A DNA stretch of 64,000 bases from Duganella sp. 1411 (GCF_017833525.1 NZ_JAFICD010000002.1:62001-126000); one strand, 5' to 3'. Positions 49,872-58,086 are shown, counted from the first letter of the stretch. Program-made: numbers and translations. Notes: a model not told the origin generated them from the letters alone.

Positions 49872-49888
49872 GTTAAGGAAACGTTAAA
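49872..49888 (-). promoter_or_regulatory. PmrA-like direct repeat upstream of arnB
   Basis: Minus strand TTTAAC-N5-CTTAAC: two half-sites 11 bases apart, resembling the PmrA/BasR box (YTTAAK-N5-YTTAAK). A TAGACT lies about 13 bases further downstream as a possible -10. PmrA commonly controls arn and eptA genes. Confidence 0.4.
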
Positions 49889-49896
49889 CCGGAAGG

Positions 49897-49923
49897 AAAA
49901 AAAAGCTGGCATCGCAGCCAGCC
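49897..49923 (-). terminator. Rho-independent terminator of the sugar ABC operon
   Basis: Minus strand stem GCTGGC / GCCAGC with a 6-base loop followed by eight T residues. It lies 93 bases past the stop of the ATPase gene and separates that operon from arnB. Confidence 0.8.
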
Positions 49924-49952
49924 AAAAACCACGGAGACACCCGGAAACCTTA

Positions 49953-49981
49953 CTGTCATATTGCTGTCATCACGCTGTCAC
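49953..49981. promoter_or_regulatory. Three CTGTCA repeats at 11-base spacing (Pho-box-like)
   Basis: CTGTCA at 49953, 49964 and 49975. This is the periodicity and core of PhoB boxes, but the site lies before the terminator of the ABC operon, so its target is unclear. No gene is seen in 49712-50015. Confidence 0.3.
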
Positions 49982-50015
49982 AATGCGCCACATCGATAGC
50001 AAATTTATAGCGTCT

Positions 50016-51098
50016 TCAAAGCCGCTGTTCGCTGGCCGCGTCGAACAGCGACAGCCGCGCGGTGCCGATCGAAAAGGCGATGTCCTTGTCGGTCTCGACG
50101 ACCCGCGCGTCCTGCACCAGGCCTGCCACCTGGGTGCCGTGGAAGTCCAGCCACACCACGCGGTGCGCGCCCATCGCCTCCACCAGCGAGACGCGCGCAC
50201 GCGCGGCGCCGGCGCCACCGGGGTCGCCGATGTCGATGTCCTCCGGTCGCACCCCCAGCACGCAATCGCGCGCGCCGGCCGGCGGCTGGCCGAATTGATA
50301 ATCACTCACATCGATTGCAAGATGATCGTTGCGGAACAGCGTGCGCGCGCCTTGCCGCTCCAGCCGGCCCCGGAACAAATTCATCCCCGGCGAGCCGAGG
50401 AAGGTGGCGACGAACAGGTTGGCCGGCGCGTTGTAGATGTTGGCCGGGGTGTCGAACTGCTGCACCGCGCCGCCCTGCATCACCGCCATGCGCTGCGCCA
50501 GCGTCATCGCCTCGACCTGGTCGTGGGTGACGTAGATCATCGTCGCGCCGAGCTGCTTGTGCAGCTGTTTGAGTTCGCGCCGCAGCTCCGTGCGCAGCTT
50601 GGCGTCGAGGTTGGACAACGGCTCGTCGAACAGCATCACGCCGGCCTCGCGCACGATGGCGCGGCCGATCGCCACGCGCTGCCGCTGGCCGCCGGACAGG
50701 TTGGCCGGCTTGCGCTTCAACAAAGGCCCCAGCTGCAGCATGTCCGACGCGCGCGACACGCGGCGCGCGATCTCCGCCTTGGGCGTGCCGCCGATGCGCA
50801 GGCCGAACGACATATTGTTCTCGACGTTCATGGTCGGGTACAGCGCGTACGACTGGAACACCAGCGCGATGCCGCGGTCCTTGGGATCGGCCCAGGTCAT
50901 GTCCCTGCCGCCGATTTCGATCTGGCCGCCGGTGGTGTCGATCAGGCCCGCGATGCTGTGCAACAGCGTCGATTTGCCGCAGCCCGAAGGCCCGAGCAGC
51001 ACCACGAATTCGCCCGACTTGACATCGAGATCGAGCGACTCGATGACCTTGGTGCCGCCCAACTGAATCTGCAGATTGCGTATCGCTACATTAGACAT
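50016..51098 (-). CDS. Sugar ABC transporter ATPase (MalK/UgpC/GtsD type)
   Basis: 360 residues. Walker A is GPSGCGKSTLL, Q-loop FQSYALYP, signature LSGGQRQRVAIGRAI, Walker B MLFDEPLSNLDAKL and H-loop VTHDQ. A C-terminal MalK-type regulatory (TOBE) region includes VLGVRPEDI. This is the energising subunit of a CUT1 carbohydrate importer. It is the last gene of a three-gene operon, 22 bases behind the second permease. The permeases resemble glucose/mannose-type Gts systems. A terminator follows at 49897-49923. Confidence 0.92.
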   Translation of the reverse strand: MSNVAIRNLQIQLGGTKVIESLDLDVKSGEFVVLLGPSGCGKSTLLHSIAGLIDTTGGQIEIGGRDMTWADPKDRGIALVFQSYALYPTMNVENNMSFGLRIGGTPKAEIARRVSRASDMLQLGPLLKRKPANLSGGQRQRVAIGRAIVREAGVMLFDEPLSNLDAKLRTELRRELKQLHKQLGATMIYVTHDQVEAMTLAQRMAVMQGGAVQQFDTPANIYNAPANLFVATFLGSPGMNLFRGRLERQGARTLFRNDHLAIDVSDYQFGQPPAGARDCVLGVRPEDIDIGDPGGAGAARARVSLVEAMGAHRVVWLDFHGTQVAGLVQDARVVETDKDIAFSIGTARLSLFDAASEQRL

Positions 51099-51120
51099 GT
51101 TGATCCTTTTGACCTTGGCC

Positions 51121-52089
51121 CTAGCCTTTGACGGCGCCGGAGGCGATGCCGCGCACGAACCAGCGGCCGGAGATGAAATACAGCGCCAGCGGCACCAGCG
51201 ACGTCAGGATCGTCGCCGCCATGTTGACGTTGTACAGACGCTCGCCGGTGGTGGTGTTGATGATGTTATTGAGCTGGACCGTCATCGGCAGGTGCTCCGA
51301 ACCGGCGAACACCAGGCCAAGCAGGAAGTCGTTCCAGATCCCGGTCACTTGCATGATCACGGCCACCACGATCACCGGCGTCGACATCGGCAGCATCAAC
51401 TGCAGGAAGATGCGCCAGAAACCGCCGCCGTCGATGCGCGCCGCCTTGAACAGCTCCAGCGGCAGCGCCGCGTAGTAGTTCCGGAACAGCAGCGTCATGA
51501 CCGGCATGCCGAAGATGGTGTGGATCAAAACGATGCCCGGCAAAGTGCTGAACAGATTGACCGACGCCAGCACCCGCACCAGCGGATACACCATCACCTG
51601 CGCCGGAATGAAGGCGCCCATCATCAGGATCGCGAACAGCACACCGGCGCCGCGCGGGCGCCAGAACGACAGCGCGTAGCCGTTGACGGCGCCGATCGCG
51701 ATCGACAGGACGGTGCTGGGCACGACGATGGCGACCGAGTTCCAGAAGCCGCCGCGTATGCCCTCGCATTCCAGTCCGGTGCAGGCCGAGCGCCACGCTT
51801 GCGCCCACGGTTCCAGCGTGGCCTTGACCGGCAGCGCGAACAAGGTGCCGAGCCGGATCTCCTCCATCGGCTTGACCGACGTCACCAGCATCACATACAG
51901 CGGCAGCAGGAAGAACAGCGCCGCCACGATCAAAAAGGCGTACACGCCGGCGCGCGCCGGCGTCCAGGCCAGCGGCCGGCGGCGCGGTCGCGCGGCCGGC
52001 GCGCCGCCGATATGGCTGTCGTTGGCGGCGGCGGCGTCCACGGCGGCCAGCGCGACGACGGCCTGCTCCTGTTTTACGACATAAGCCAT
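51121..52089 (-). CDS. Sugar ABC transporter permease (MalG/GtsC type)
   Basis: 322 residues with six membrane helices. A hydrophilic N-terminal extension precedes the first helix (VYAFLIVAALFFLLPLYVML), and the EAA-type cytoplasmic loop is ALPLELFKAARIDGGGFWRIF. The segment CTGLECEGIRGGFWNS before helix 2 is typical of glucose-type permeases. The ATG at 52089 overlaps the stop of the first permease by one base. It forms the membrane channel with the other permease. Confidence 0.9.
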   Translation of the reverse strand: MAYVVKQEQAVVALAAVDAAAANDSHIGGAPAARPRRRPLAWTPARAGVYAFLIVAALFFLLPLYVMLVTSVKPMEEIRLGTLFALPVKATLEPWAQAWRSACTGLECEGIRGGFWNSVAIVVPSTVLSIAIGAVNGYALSFWRPRGAGVLFAILMMGAFIPAQVMVYPLVRVLASVNLFSTLPGIVLIHTIFGMPVMTLLFRNYYAALPLELFKAARIDGGGFWRIFLQLMLPMSTPVIVVAVIMQVTGIWNDFLLGLVFAGSEHLPMTVQLNNIINTTTGERLYNVNMAATILTSLVPLALYFISGRWFVRGIASGAVKG

Positions 52090-52997
52090 CAGATCCCCTT
52101 GCCGGCGCGGCGGTTGCGCACGTAATACAGCGGCACCACGATCGCCAGCACGGTGGCCAGCAGCACGATCGACGCGGCCGAGGCCAGCCCGATATTGGCG
52201 CGGCCGAACAGATAGTCCATGATGAATTTGGCCGGCACCTCGCTGGCCGTGCCCGGGCCGCCCTGCGTCATCGCGACCACGGCATCGAACACCTTCACCA
52301 CCATCACGAACAGCAGCACGAAGGCGGTCGACACCGAGGGCCCGAGCATCGGCAGCACGATGCTCAGGTAGACGCGCCAACGCGGGATGCCATCGATGCG
52401 CGCCGCCTTCCACAATTCCTCGTCGATGCCGCGCAGGCCGGAGAGCATCAGCGCCATCACCAGCCCGGACGCCTGCCACACGGTGGCGATGACGATGGTG
52501 TAGATCGCCATGTCCTGGTCGACGATCCAGTCGAACCTGGCCTCGGCGAAGCCCAGCTGGCGCAGCACCTGCTGGATGCCCAGTTCCGGGTTGAGTATCC
52601 ACTGCCACACCAGCCCCGTGGCCACGAACGACATCGCGTACGGGTACAGGAAGATGGTGCGCAGCGCGCCCTCGGCCATCACCTTCTGGTCGATGAACAC
52701 GGCCAGCAGAAAGCCGATGACCAGGCAGGCGGCGATGAACAGCGCGCCGTAGATGACGACGTTTTGCAGCGATAGCAGCCAGCGCTCGTTGTTGAACAGG
52801 CGCAGGTACTGCGAGGCGCCGACGAAATCGCTGTTGGGGAAGGTGCGCGAGCTGCTGACCGATACGCGTGCCGTCCACAGCATGGTGCCGAGATAGGCCA
52901 GCAGCACCGTCAGCGCCATCGGGATCAGGGCCAGATAGGCGGCGAGCGATACGCCGTGACGCTTCCTGGTGAAGGCGGGGATCACGGCTTGATTCAT
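52089..52997 (-). CDS. Sugar ABC transporter permease (MalF/GtsB type)
   Basis: 302 residues, six predicted membrane helices beginning with LAAYLALIPMALTVLLAYLG. The EAA loop is DEELWKAARIDGIPRWRVY. It is the first full gene of the operon. In related Gts-type operons the binding-protein gene comes directly before this permease; here only a 19-codon ORF does (52994-53053), whose stop overlaps this ATG (ATGA). Without a periplasmic binding protein nearby the importer must borrow one or be inactive. Confidence 0.9.
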   Translation of the reverse strand: MNQAVIPAFTRKRHGVSLAAYLALIPMALTVLLAYLGTMLWTARVSVSSSRTFPNSDFVGASQYLRLFNNERWLLSLQNVVIYGALFIAACLVIGFLLAVFIDQKVMAEGALRTIFLYPYAMSFVATGLVWQWILNPELGIQQVLRQLGFAEARFDWIVDQDMAIYTIVIATVWQASGLVMALMLSGLRGIDEELWKAARIDGIPRWRVYLSIVLPMLGPSVSTAFVLLFVMVVKVFDAVVAMTQGGPGTASEVPAKFIMDYLFGRANIGLASAASIVLLATVLAIVVPLYYVRNRRAGKGI

Positions 52998-53053
52998 CGC
53001 CCGTCCGGCCGCCGCGGGCGTGCGGACGCCAGCCGTTTTATCGCCTTCTTCAT
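52994..53053 (-). CDS. 19-residue leader or remnant of the sugar-binding-protein gene
   Basis: ATG with an excellent AGGAG 7-8 bases upstream encodes MKKAIKRLASARPRRPDGR and ends in TGA overlapping the permease ATG. The MKKAIKRL start resembles the positively charged beginning of a signal peptide, but no hydrophobic core follows. It could be a gtsA-like gene reduced by an internal deletion, or a leader peptide giving translational coupling. Too short for a homology call. Confidence 0.45.
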   Translation of the reverse strand: MKKAIKRLASARPRRPDGR

Positions 53054-53094
53054 GCTGTCTCCTGTGGGCGTCGTGCGCCCTTTTTTTGGTATGG

Positions 53095-53110
53095 GTGGAA
53101 ACGCTTCCAC
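53095..53110. promoter_or_regulatory. LacI-family-type operator
   Basis: GTGGAA-N4-TTCCAC, a 6-base inverted repeat (GTGGAAACGCTTCCAC) about 42 bases before the 19-codon ORF. It looks like operators of LacI/GalR-type sugar regulators; no regulator gene is in the window. Confidence 0.55.
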
Positions 53111-53190
53111 TGTATGTTGTCGATGTTACTACCGATGAAATTGGGGTGTCAACGGGATTGTGGGATTTTTGTGGCGGGGGAATGGATGGG

Positions 53191-53256
53191 GCGCTGGCGG
53201 AGCGCTGGCGGAGCGCTGGCGGAGCGCTGGCGGAGCGGTGGCGGAGCGGTGGCGGA
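53191..53256. repeat. Six tandem 11-base repeats
   Basis: GCGCTGGCGGA four times, then GCGGTGGCGGA twice; the last unit merges into the REP copy at 53251. Not coding. Confidence 0.9.
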
Positions 53257-53281
53257 TTACGCTGCGCTAATCCGCCCTACG
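53251..53281. repeat. REP half-element
   Basis: GGCGGATTA-N8-TAATCCGCC followed by CTACG, identical to the copy at 40417-40447. It is flanked on both sides by tandem repeats. Confidence 0.85.
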
Positions 53282-53358
53282 TGGTTCCGTGGTTCCGTGT
53301 GGTTCCGTGTGGTTCCGTGTGGTTCCGTGTGGTTCCGTGGTTCCGTGGTTCCGTGGTT
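53282..53358. repeat. Tandem GGTTCCGT(GT) repeats
   Basis: Nine or so units alternating between GGTTCCGT and GGTTCCGTGT. Directly beyond lie two strong hairpins, 53359-53382 and 53394-53413, downstream of phaR. Confidence 0.85.
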
Positions 53359-53413
53359 CGCCGGCGCCTTGGGGCGCCGGCGACTCCGCCATTTTCCGGC
53401 CGATCGGCCGGAA
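53359..53413 (-). terminator. Two hairpins at the end of phaR
   Basis: CGCCGGCGCC-TTGG-GGCGCCGGCG (53359-53382) and the 20-base palindrome TTCCGGCCGATCGGCCGGAA (53394-53413), 10 bases past the phaR stop. There is no T-run on the minus strand, so termination is plausible but unproven. Confidence 0.4.
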
Positions 53414-53423
53414 CGTGATGAAA

Positions 53424-53990
53424 TTACTTCTTGTCGGTCGTCGGCGGAACGCCTGGAACGAAGGGGAACGTGCCGAAGATGTTCTTGCTCTGGTTTTGCA
53501 TCTGCTCCTGCATCTGCACGAACAAACTCTTGCTCTGGTCGATGTAGTTGTTCATCATGCCCTGCATCATCGGACCCTGGACGTTCATGAACTGGGTCCA
53601 CATCTCGGGGCTGAACGGCTTGCCTTCCAGGCCGCCGACGGTGGTGCCGGTGAACTTGCGCTGGATGTCGGTGAACGCCTGGACGTTCTTTTCCAGGTAG
53701 GAGCCCATCATGCCCTGCATCGCGTGGCCGTAGAAGCGGATGATCTGCGCCAGCACGTCGCTGGAGAACATCGGCGCGCCGCTGGCCTCCTCTTCCAGAA
53801 TGATCTGCAGCAGGATGCTGCGGCTCAGGTCCTCGTTGCTCTTGGCGTCGACGACCGTGAATTCCTCGTTGTCCAGCACCAGCTGCTTGACGTCCGTCAG
53901 CGTGATGTAGGAACTGGTCTGCGTGTCGTACAGACGGCGGTTCGGGTATTTCTTGATCAGGCGTTCAGCATTTTTTTTCGCACTACTCAT
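53424..53990 (-). CDS. phaR: PhaR, polyhydroxyalkanoate synthesis regulator
   Basis: 188 residues. The conserved N-terminal DNA-binding/PHB-accumulation domain is clear (RLIKKYPNRRLYDTQTSSYITL; LVLDNEEFTVVDAKS), followed by the second PHB domain (MFSSDVLAQIIRFYGHAMQGMM). PhaR represses phasin genes and its own gene and is released when PHB granules form. The C-terminus is Met/Gln-rich (MQEQMQNQ), likely granule-binding. It lies downstream of phaC on the same strand with a 200-base gap that may hold its own promoter. Confidence 0.95.
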   Translation of the reverse strand: MSSAKKNAERLIKKYPNRRLYDTQTSSYITLTDVKQLVLDNEEFTVVDAKSNEDLSRSILLQIILEEEASGAPMFSSDVLAQIIRFYGHAMQGMMGSYLEKNVQAFTDIQRKFTGTTVGGLEGKPFSPEMWTQFMNVQGPMMQGMMNNYIDQSKSLFVQMQEQMQNQSKNIFGTFPFVPGVPPTTDKK

Positions 53991-54193
53991 CACAAGTCCG
54001 TTTATTGCGCCGCAGCGCGTCCTCTAACAATTCGAGAAAAAAGCGAACGTCGGTCCGCTTTCCCACTAACCTACCAGCCCTATTATAGAGGGGAAAAAGC
54101 AGTTCCTGCACTAACTCATACAACTTTTGGCTTTTATTGCAACGCAACTAAGTTTATGCGCTGGAAAGCAATGCGATTCCCCCTCCGCCGGCG

Positions 54194-55930
54194 TCACCCT
54201 TTGACTTTGACGTAGCGTCCCGGCGCCGGTTCGATGGCCTTGTACGTGGCGCTGCCCGGCTTGGCCTTGGGCTTGACATCCTTGCCGCCGTGCTCGGCCA
54301 GGAAGGCGGCCCACTCCGGCCACCAGCTGCCGCGCGTCTCGGTGGCGCCGGCCAGCCACGCCTCCGGATCATGCGGCTTGGCCACGCCGCGCCCGGCCGG
54401 CTTGTCGTTGGTCCAGTAGCTGCGCTTGTTCTTGACCGGCGAATTGATCACCCCGGCGATGTGGCCCGAGGCGCCCAGCACGAAGCGGTTGGCCTTGGGG
54501 TGGCCCGGGTTGAGCAGGTTCATCGAGCCGAACGCCGACGTCCACGGCACGATGTGATCCTCGCGCGAGCCGTAGACGAACACCGGCGCGTCGATTGCCG
54601 ACAGGTCGACCGTGGTGCCCCCCACGACCAGCTTGCCCGGCTCGCGCAGGCGGTTTTCCAGGTACATATTGCGCAGGTAGTAGCAGAACATCGGCCCCGG
54701 CAGATTGGTGCTGTCCGAGTTCCAATACAGCAGGTCGAACGGCGGCGGCTCGTTGCCCTTCAGGTAGTTCGACTGCACGTAATTCCACACCAGGTCGTTC
54801 GGACGCAAGCTGGAGAAGGTGCTGGCCAGGTCGCGCCCCAGCATCAGGCCGCCCGCCTTGATTTGCTGCTCGCGCAGCGACACCTGGGTCTCGTCGATGA
54901 ACACGTCGAGCACGCCCGTGTCGCTGAAGTCCAGCAGCGACGTCAGCAAGGTCAGGCTGGCCGCCGGGTTGTCGCCGCGCGCGGCCAGCACCGACAGCGC
55001 GGTCGCCACCAAGGTGCCGCCGATGCAGAAACCGAACAGGTTGAGCTTGTCCTGGCCGCCGACCTCGCGCGCCACGCCGATCGCCTCGATCACGCCCTTT
55101 TCGATGTAATCGTCCCAGGTGACGCCCTCGAGCGACTTGTCGGCGTTGCGCCACGAGATCATGAACACGGTGTTGCCCTGCTCCACCGCGTAACGCACCA
55201 GCGAGTTCTCCGGCTGCAGGTCGAGGATGTAGAATTTGTTGATGCACGGCGGCACCATCAGCAGCGGCCGCTGGTGCACGGTCGGCGTCGCCGGCGTGTA
55301 CTGGATCAGCTGGAACAGCGGGTTCTCGTAGATCACCGTGCCGGGCGTCGTCGCCAGGTTGCGGCCGACCTCGAACGCGGTCTCGTCGGACAGCGAGATG
55401 TGGCCCTTATTCATGTCGGCCAGCATGTTGGCCAGGCCCTTGGTCAGGCTCTCGCCCTTGGTTTCGATCAGCTTTTCCTGCGCCTCCGGATTGGTGGCGA
55501 GGAAGTTGGCCGGCGACATGGCGTCGACGATCTGCTGCACGGCGAAGCGGATCTTCTGTTTTTGATGGCGGCTGGTTTCGACGGTGTCGACCATCGCGGT
55601 CAGGAATTTGGCGTTGAGCAGGTATGATGCCGCGTTGAACGACGACATCGGATTGCCCTGCCAGGCCGACGAGCTGAAACGGCGGTCGTCCAGCGCCGGG
55701 GTTTTGCCGGCCAGGAAATCCTGCCACAGCACGCCGAAGTCTTCCAGATACTGGTTTTTCAGCTGTTCCATCGCTTGCGGTTGCACGGTGGCGCCGACGT
55801 CCTGCATGATGGTGGCGAGCGGATTGGCGTCGGCGGTCGGGAGCTTGCTGAACCAGGATTGCCACTGGGCGGGGTCGCTCATTTGCGACATCCAGGCGTT
55901 GGCAATGGCTTGAGGATCGGGCACGTTCAT
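54194..55930 (-). CDS. phaC: Class I poly(3-hydroxyalkanoate) synthase
   Basis: 578 residues, the normal length for class I PhaC. The lipase-like box GFCIGG carries the catalytic cysteine, the aspartate lies in GSREDHIVPW, and the histidine in GASGHIAG, completing the triad. The N-terminal ~200 residues are the PhaC_N domain. It polymerises (R)-3-hydroxybutyryl-CoA at the granule surface. The ATG at 55930 is preceded by GGGAA. No phaA or phaB is adjacent; phaR follows. Confidence 0.95.
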   Translation of the reverse strand: MNVPDPQAIANAWMSQMSDPAQWQSWFSKLPTADANPLATIMQDVGATVQPQAMEQLKNQYLEDFGVLWQDFLAGKTPALDDRRFSSSAWQGNPMSSFNAASYLLNAKFLTAMVDTVETSRHQKQKIRFAVQQIVDAMSPANFLATNPEAQEKLIETKGESLTKGLANMLADMNKGHISLSDETAFEVGRNLATTPGTVIYENPLFQLIQYTPATPTVHQRPLLMVPPCINKFYILDLQPENSLVRYAVEQGNTVFMISWRNADKSLEGVTWDDYIEKGVIEAIGVAREVGGQDKLNLFGFCIGGTLVATALSVLAARGDNPAASLTLLTSLLDFSDTGVLDVFIDETQVSLREQQIKAGGLMLGRDLASTFSSLRPNDLVWNYVQSNYLKGNEPPPFDLLYWNSDSTNLPGPMFCYYLRNMYLENRLREPGKLVVGGTTVDLSAIDAPVFVYGSREDHIVPWTSAFGSMNLLNPGHPKANRFVLGASGHIAGVINSPVKNKRSYWTNDKPAGRGVAKPHDPEAWLAGATETRGSWWPEWAAFLAEHGGKDVKPKAKPGSATYKAIEPAPGRYVKVKG

Positions 55931-55991
55931 GTTTGATTCCCTAAAAATAGTTTAAATATCTTTAACCGGACTGCTTTATGTTGACCTGTCT

Positions 55992-56225
55992 ATGCTGATC
56001 GTTGCGATTGCTTGGATTTACGTCGTGGGACTGATGGCGCTCACCGAGCCCACCGTCGTTGCGGGAATTGTAACGTTTTTGTTTTATTGCGTGCTGCCGT
56101 TGGGCACCCTGATGTATATCGCCGGCAGCGGCCGGCGCAAGGCCCGCCGCCGCGCCGAGCAGCGCGCGGCCATGGAGGCGCGCGCAGAATCGGCTGCGCC
56201 CGCCGACGGCAAGGGCGAAGGCTAG
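55992..56225 (+). CDS. Small membrane protein of unknown function
   Basis: 77 residues. Two hydrophobic helices (LIVAIAWIYVVGLMALT, about 2-18; GIVTFLFYCVLPLGTLMYIAG, about 25-45) are followed by a basic, Ala-rich cytoplasmic tail (GRRKARRRAEQRAAMEARA). The layout is common for small uncharacterised proteins next to phaC in Burkholderiales. It is transcribed away from phaC with its start 61 bases from the phaC start, and runs towards pgeF. I cannot assign a function. Confidence 0.7.
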   Translation: MLIVAIAWIYVVGLMALTEPTVVAGIVTFLFYCVLPLGTLMYIAGSGRRKARRRAEQRAAMEARAESAAPADGKGEG

Positions 56226-56242
56226 GCCGGCGCCGCGTCGCC

Positions 56243-57034
56243 TCATTTGAGCCAAATCAAGGACGCCTGCCGGCCGGTGATGCCGTCGCGCCGGTACGAA
56301 TAAAAGCGCCCCGAGTTGGAGACGGTGCAGTATTCGCCGCCGTGCACCTGCGCCACGCCGGCCCGGTGCAGCAGATAGCGCGCCAGCGCGTAGATGTCGG
56401 CCAGGTGCTTGCCGGGCTTGCCCTCCACGGGCGAAAACGCGGCCGTCACGTGGCGCACGCCGGAGTCGTCGTGCGCGCCGTTCAGGAACGCCTGCATGAC
56501 CTCCGGCCCGACCTCGAACTGGTAGGCGCCGATGGCCGGCCCCATCCACGCCATCAGCTCGCCGGCGCCGGCCGCGCGCATCGACTCGACCGTGTTCTCC
56601 AGCACGCCGGAGGCCAGACCGCGCCAGCCGCCGTGGGCGGCGCCGACGGTGCGGCCCTCGGCGTCGCACAGCAGCACCGGCAGGCAGTCGGCCGTCATGA
56701 TGGCGCACACCTTGCCGCGCACGTTGCTGACGCTGGCGTCGGCCGTCGGCACCTGTTGCGGCGCCAGCGTGGCCAGATCGACCACCGCCGTGCCGTGCAC
56801 CTGCGACAGCCAGGCCGGCTCGGACGGCAGCAGCTCGCCGACGATCTGGCGGTTGCGGGCGACGTTGTGCGGCTGGTCGCCGACGTGGGTGCCCAGGTTC
56901 AGGCCGCCCTGGCCCATGCCGTCGTCGTACGGCGCCGGACTGACGCCGCCGCGCCGGGTGGTGGAAAGGGTGCCGACATTGGCCGGCAGGCCCGGCCAGC
57001 GCGGCATCAGCCATTGTTGATGGATAGCGTTCAA
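56243..57034 (-). CDS. pgeF: PgeF (YfiH), multicopper polyphenol oxidase-type / peptidoglycan editing factor
   Basis: About 263 residues. It has the family metal-site motifs SQVHGTAVVDL, MTADCLPVLLCD and AAHGGWRGLASGVLENT, i.e. the His-Cys-His set of the YfiH/Laccase-domain family. E. coli PgeF removes peptidoglycan precursors wrongly carrying L-Ser; relatives are also purine nucleoside phosphorylases. The TTG start overlaps the rluD stop (TTGA), indicating coupling; an ATG nine codons later (57007) is an alternative and gives a length closer to E. coli. Confidence 0.92.
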   Translation of the reverse strand: MNAIHQQWLMPRWPGLPANVGTLSTTRRGGVSPAPYDDGMGQGGLNLGTHVGDQPHNVARNRQIVGELLPSEPAWLSQVHGTAVVDLATLAPQQVPTADASVSNVRGKVCAIMTADCLPVLLCDAEGRTVGAAHGGWRGLASGVLENTVESMRAAGAGELMAWMGPAIGAYQFEVGPEVMQAFLNGAHDDSGVRHVTAAFSPVEGKPGKHLADIYALARYLLHRAGVAQVHGGEYCTVSNSGRFYSYRRDGITGRQASLIWLK

Positions 57035-58086
57035 ACTTGTTCAGGCTCCTCGATACCGGCTCTGGCGATCAGCTCGGCGAAATCCTCGGCAAGCGGCACC
57101 AGCCACTCGCACTGCTCGCCCGTGGCCGGGTGCACCAGGCCCAGACGGCGGGCCTGCAGGGCCTGGCGCGGGAAGGCGCTGGCCAGGTGCTGCTTGCCAT
57201 ACATCACATCGCCCACCAGCGAAAAGCCGATCGACATCATGTGCACGCGAATCTGGTGCGTGCGGCCGGTCTCCAGCCGGCACTGCACCAGGCTGACGGG
57301 ACGGCGCTCCAGGTCTCCGCTGGCCAGCAACTGGTAGTGCGTGATGGCCGGCTTGGCGGAGAAATTGTTCGACACCGCCATCTTGATGCGGTCCTTCGGA
57401 TGGCGTCCCATCGACGCGTCTATAGTACCGCTAACGCGCGGCGTGCCCCACACCAAAGCGAAATACTCGCGCTTGACGGTGCGCGCGGCCAGCTGACGGA
57501 CCAGGTCGGTCTGCGCCGGCAGGGTCTTGCCGACCACCATCAGGCCGCTGGTGTCCTTGTCGAGCCGGTGGACGATGCCGGCGCGCGGCACGCCCGACAG
57601 CTGCGGGCAGTGGTGCAGCAGGCCGTTGAGCAAGGTGCCGGACCAGTTGCCGGCGCCCGGATGGACCACCAGGCCGGCCGGCTTGTTGATGACGATCAGG
57701 TGCTCATCCTCGTAAACGATGTTAAGTTCCATCGCTTCCGGTTTAAAAGCCTCGTCTTCCGGCGCTGGTTGGGGCAGAATGACGATCTTCTCGTCGCCGT
57801 AGACGGTATCCTTGGTGCTTTTGGCCACTTTGCCGTCGACCGTGACGAAGCCGTCGTCGATCCACATCTGCAGGCGGCCGCGCGAAAACTGCGGCACCAG
57901 CTTCGAAATGACTTTATCGAGGCGCTGGCCGCACGCTTCCGGGGTCAGTTCCAGTTCGATCGGAGCCAGGCCGTCCTCGTCGTCGCCGTAGTCGCCATCC
58001 TGGACGTCGAGCTCCGCGGGCAGGTCGATGTCGGATTCGGTATTGGAGGAGGATTCGGCCAAATTCGGCTTTGGAGTTAATATCAC
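57031..58086 (-). CDS. rluD: RluD, 23S rRNA pseudouridine synthase
   Basis: 351 residues. An acidic N-terminal extension precedes an S4 RNA-binding domain (RLDKVISKLVPQFSRGRLQMWID), and then the RluA-family catalytic domain has the aspartate in IVHRLDKDTSGLMVVGKT. It makes pseudouridines 1911, 1915 and 1917 in 23S rRNA. The start appears to be GTG at 58086. It is divergent from bamD and coupled to pgeF, an arrangement conserved in many proteobacteria. Confidence 0.94.
   Translation of the reverse strand: MILTPKPNLAESSSNTESDIDLPAELDVQDGDYGDDEDGLAPIELELTPEACGQRLDKVISKLVPQFSRGRLQMWIDDGFVTVDGKVAKSTKDTVYGDEKIVILPQPAPEDEAFKPEAMELNIVYEDEHLIVINKPAGLVVHPGAGNWSGTLLNGLLHHCPQLSGVPRAGIVHRLDKDTSGLMVVGKTLPAQTDLVRQLAARTVKREYFALVWGTPRVSGTIDASMGRHPKDRIKMAVSNNFSAKPAITHYQLLASGDLERRPVSLVQCRLETGRTHQIRVHMMSIGFSLVGDVMYGKQHLASAFPRQALQARRLGLVHPATGEQCEWLVPLAEDFAELIARAGIEEPEQV

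Noticed and set aside
53191..53358. Possible CRISPR array or protein repeat domain
   Set aside because: Units are 8-11 bases without spacers, and the frames across them have no start signals and include translated REP sequence.
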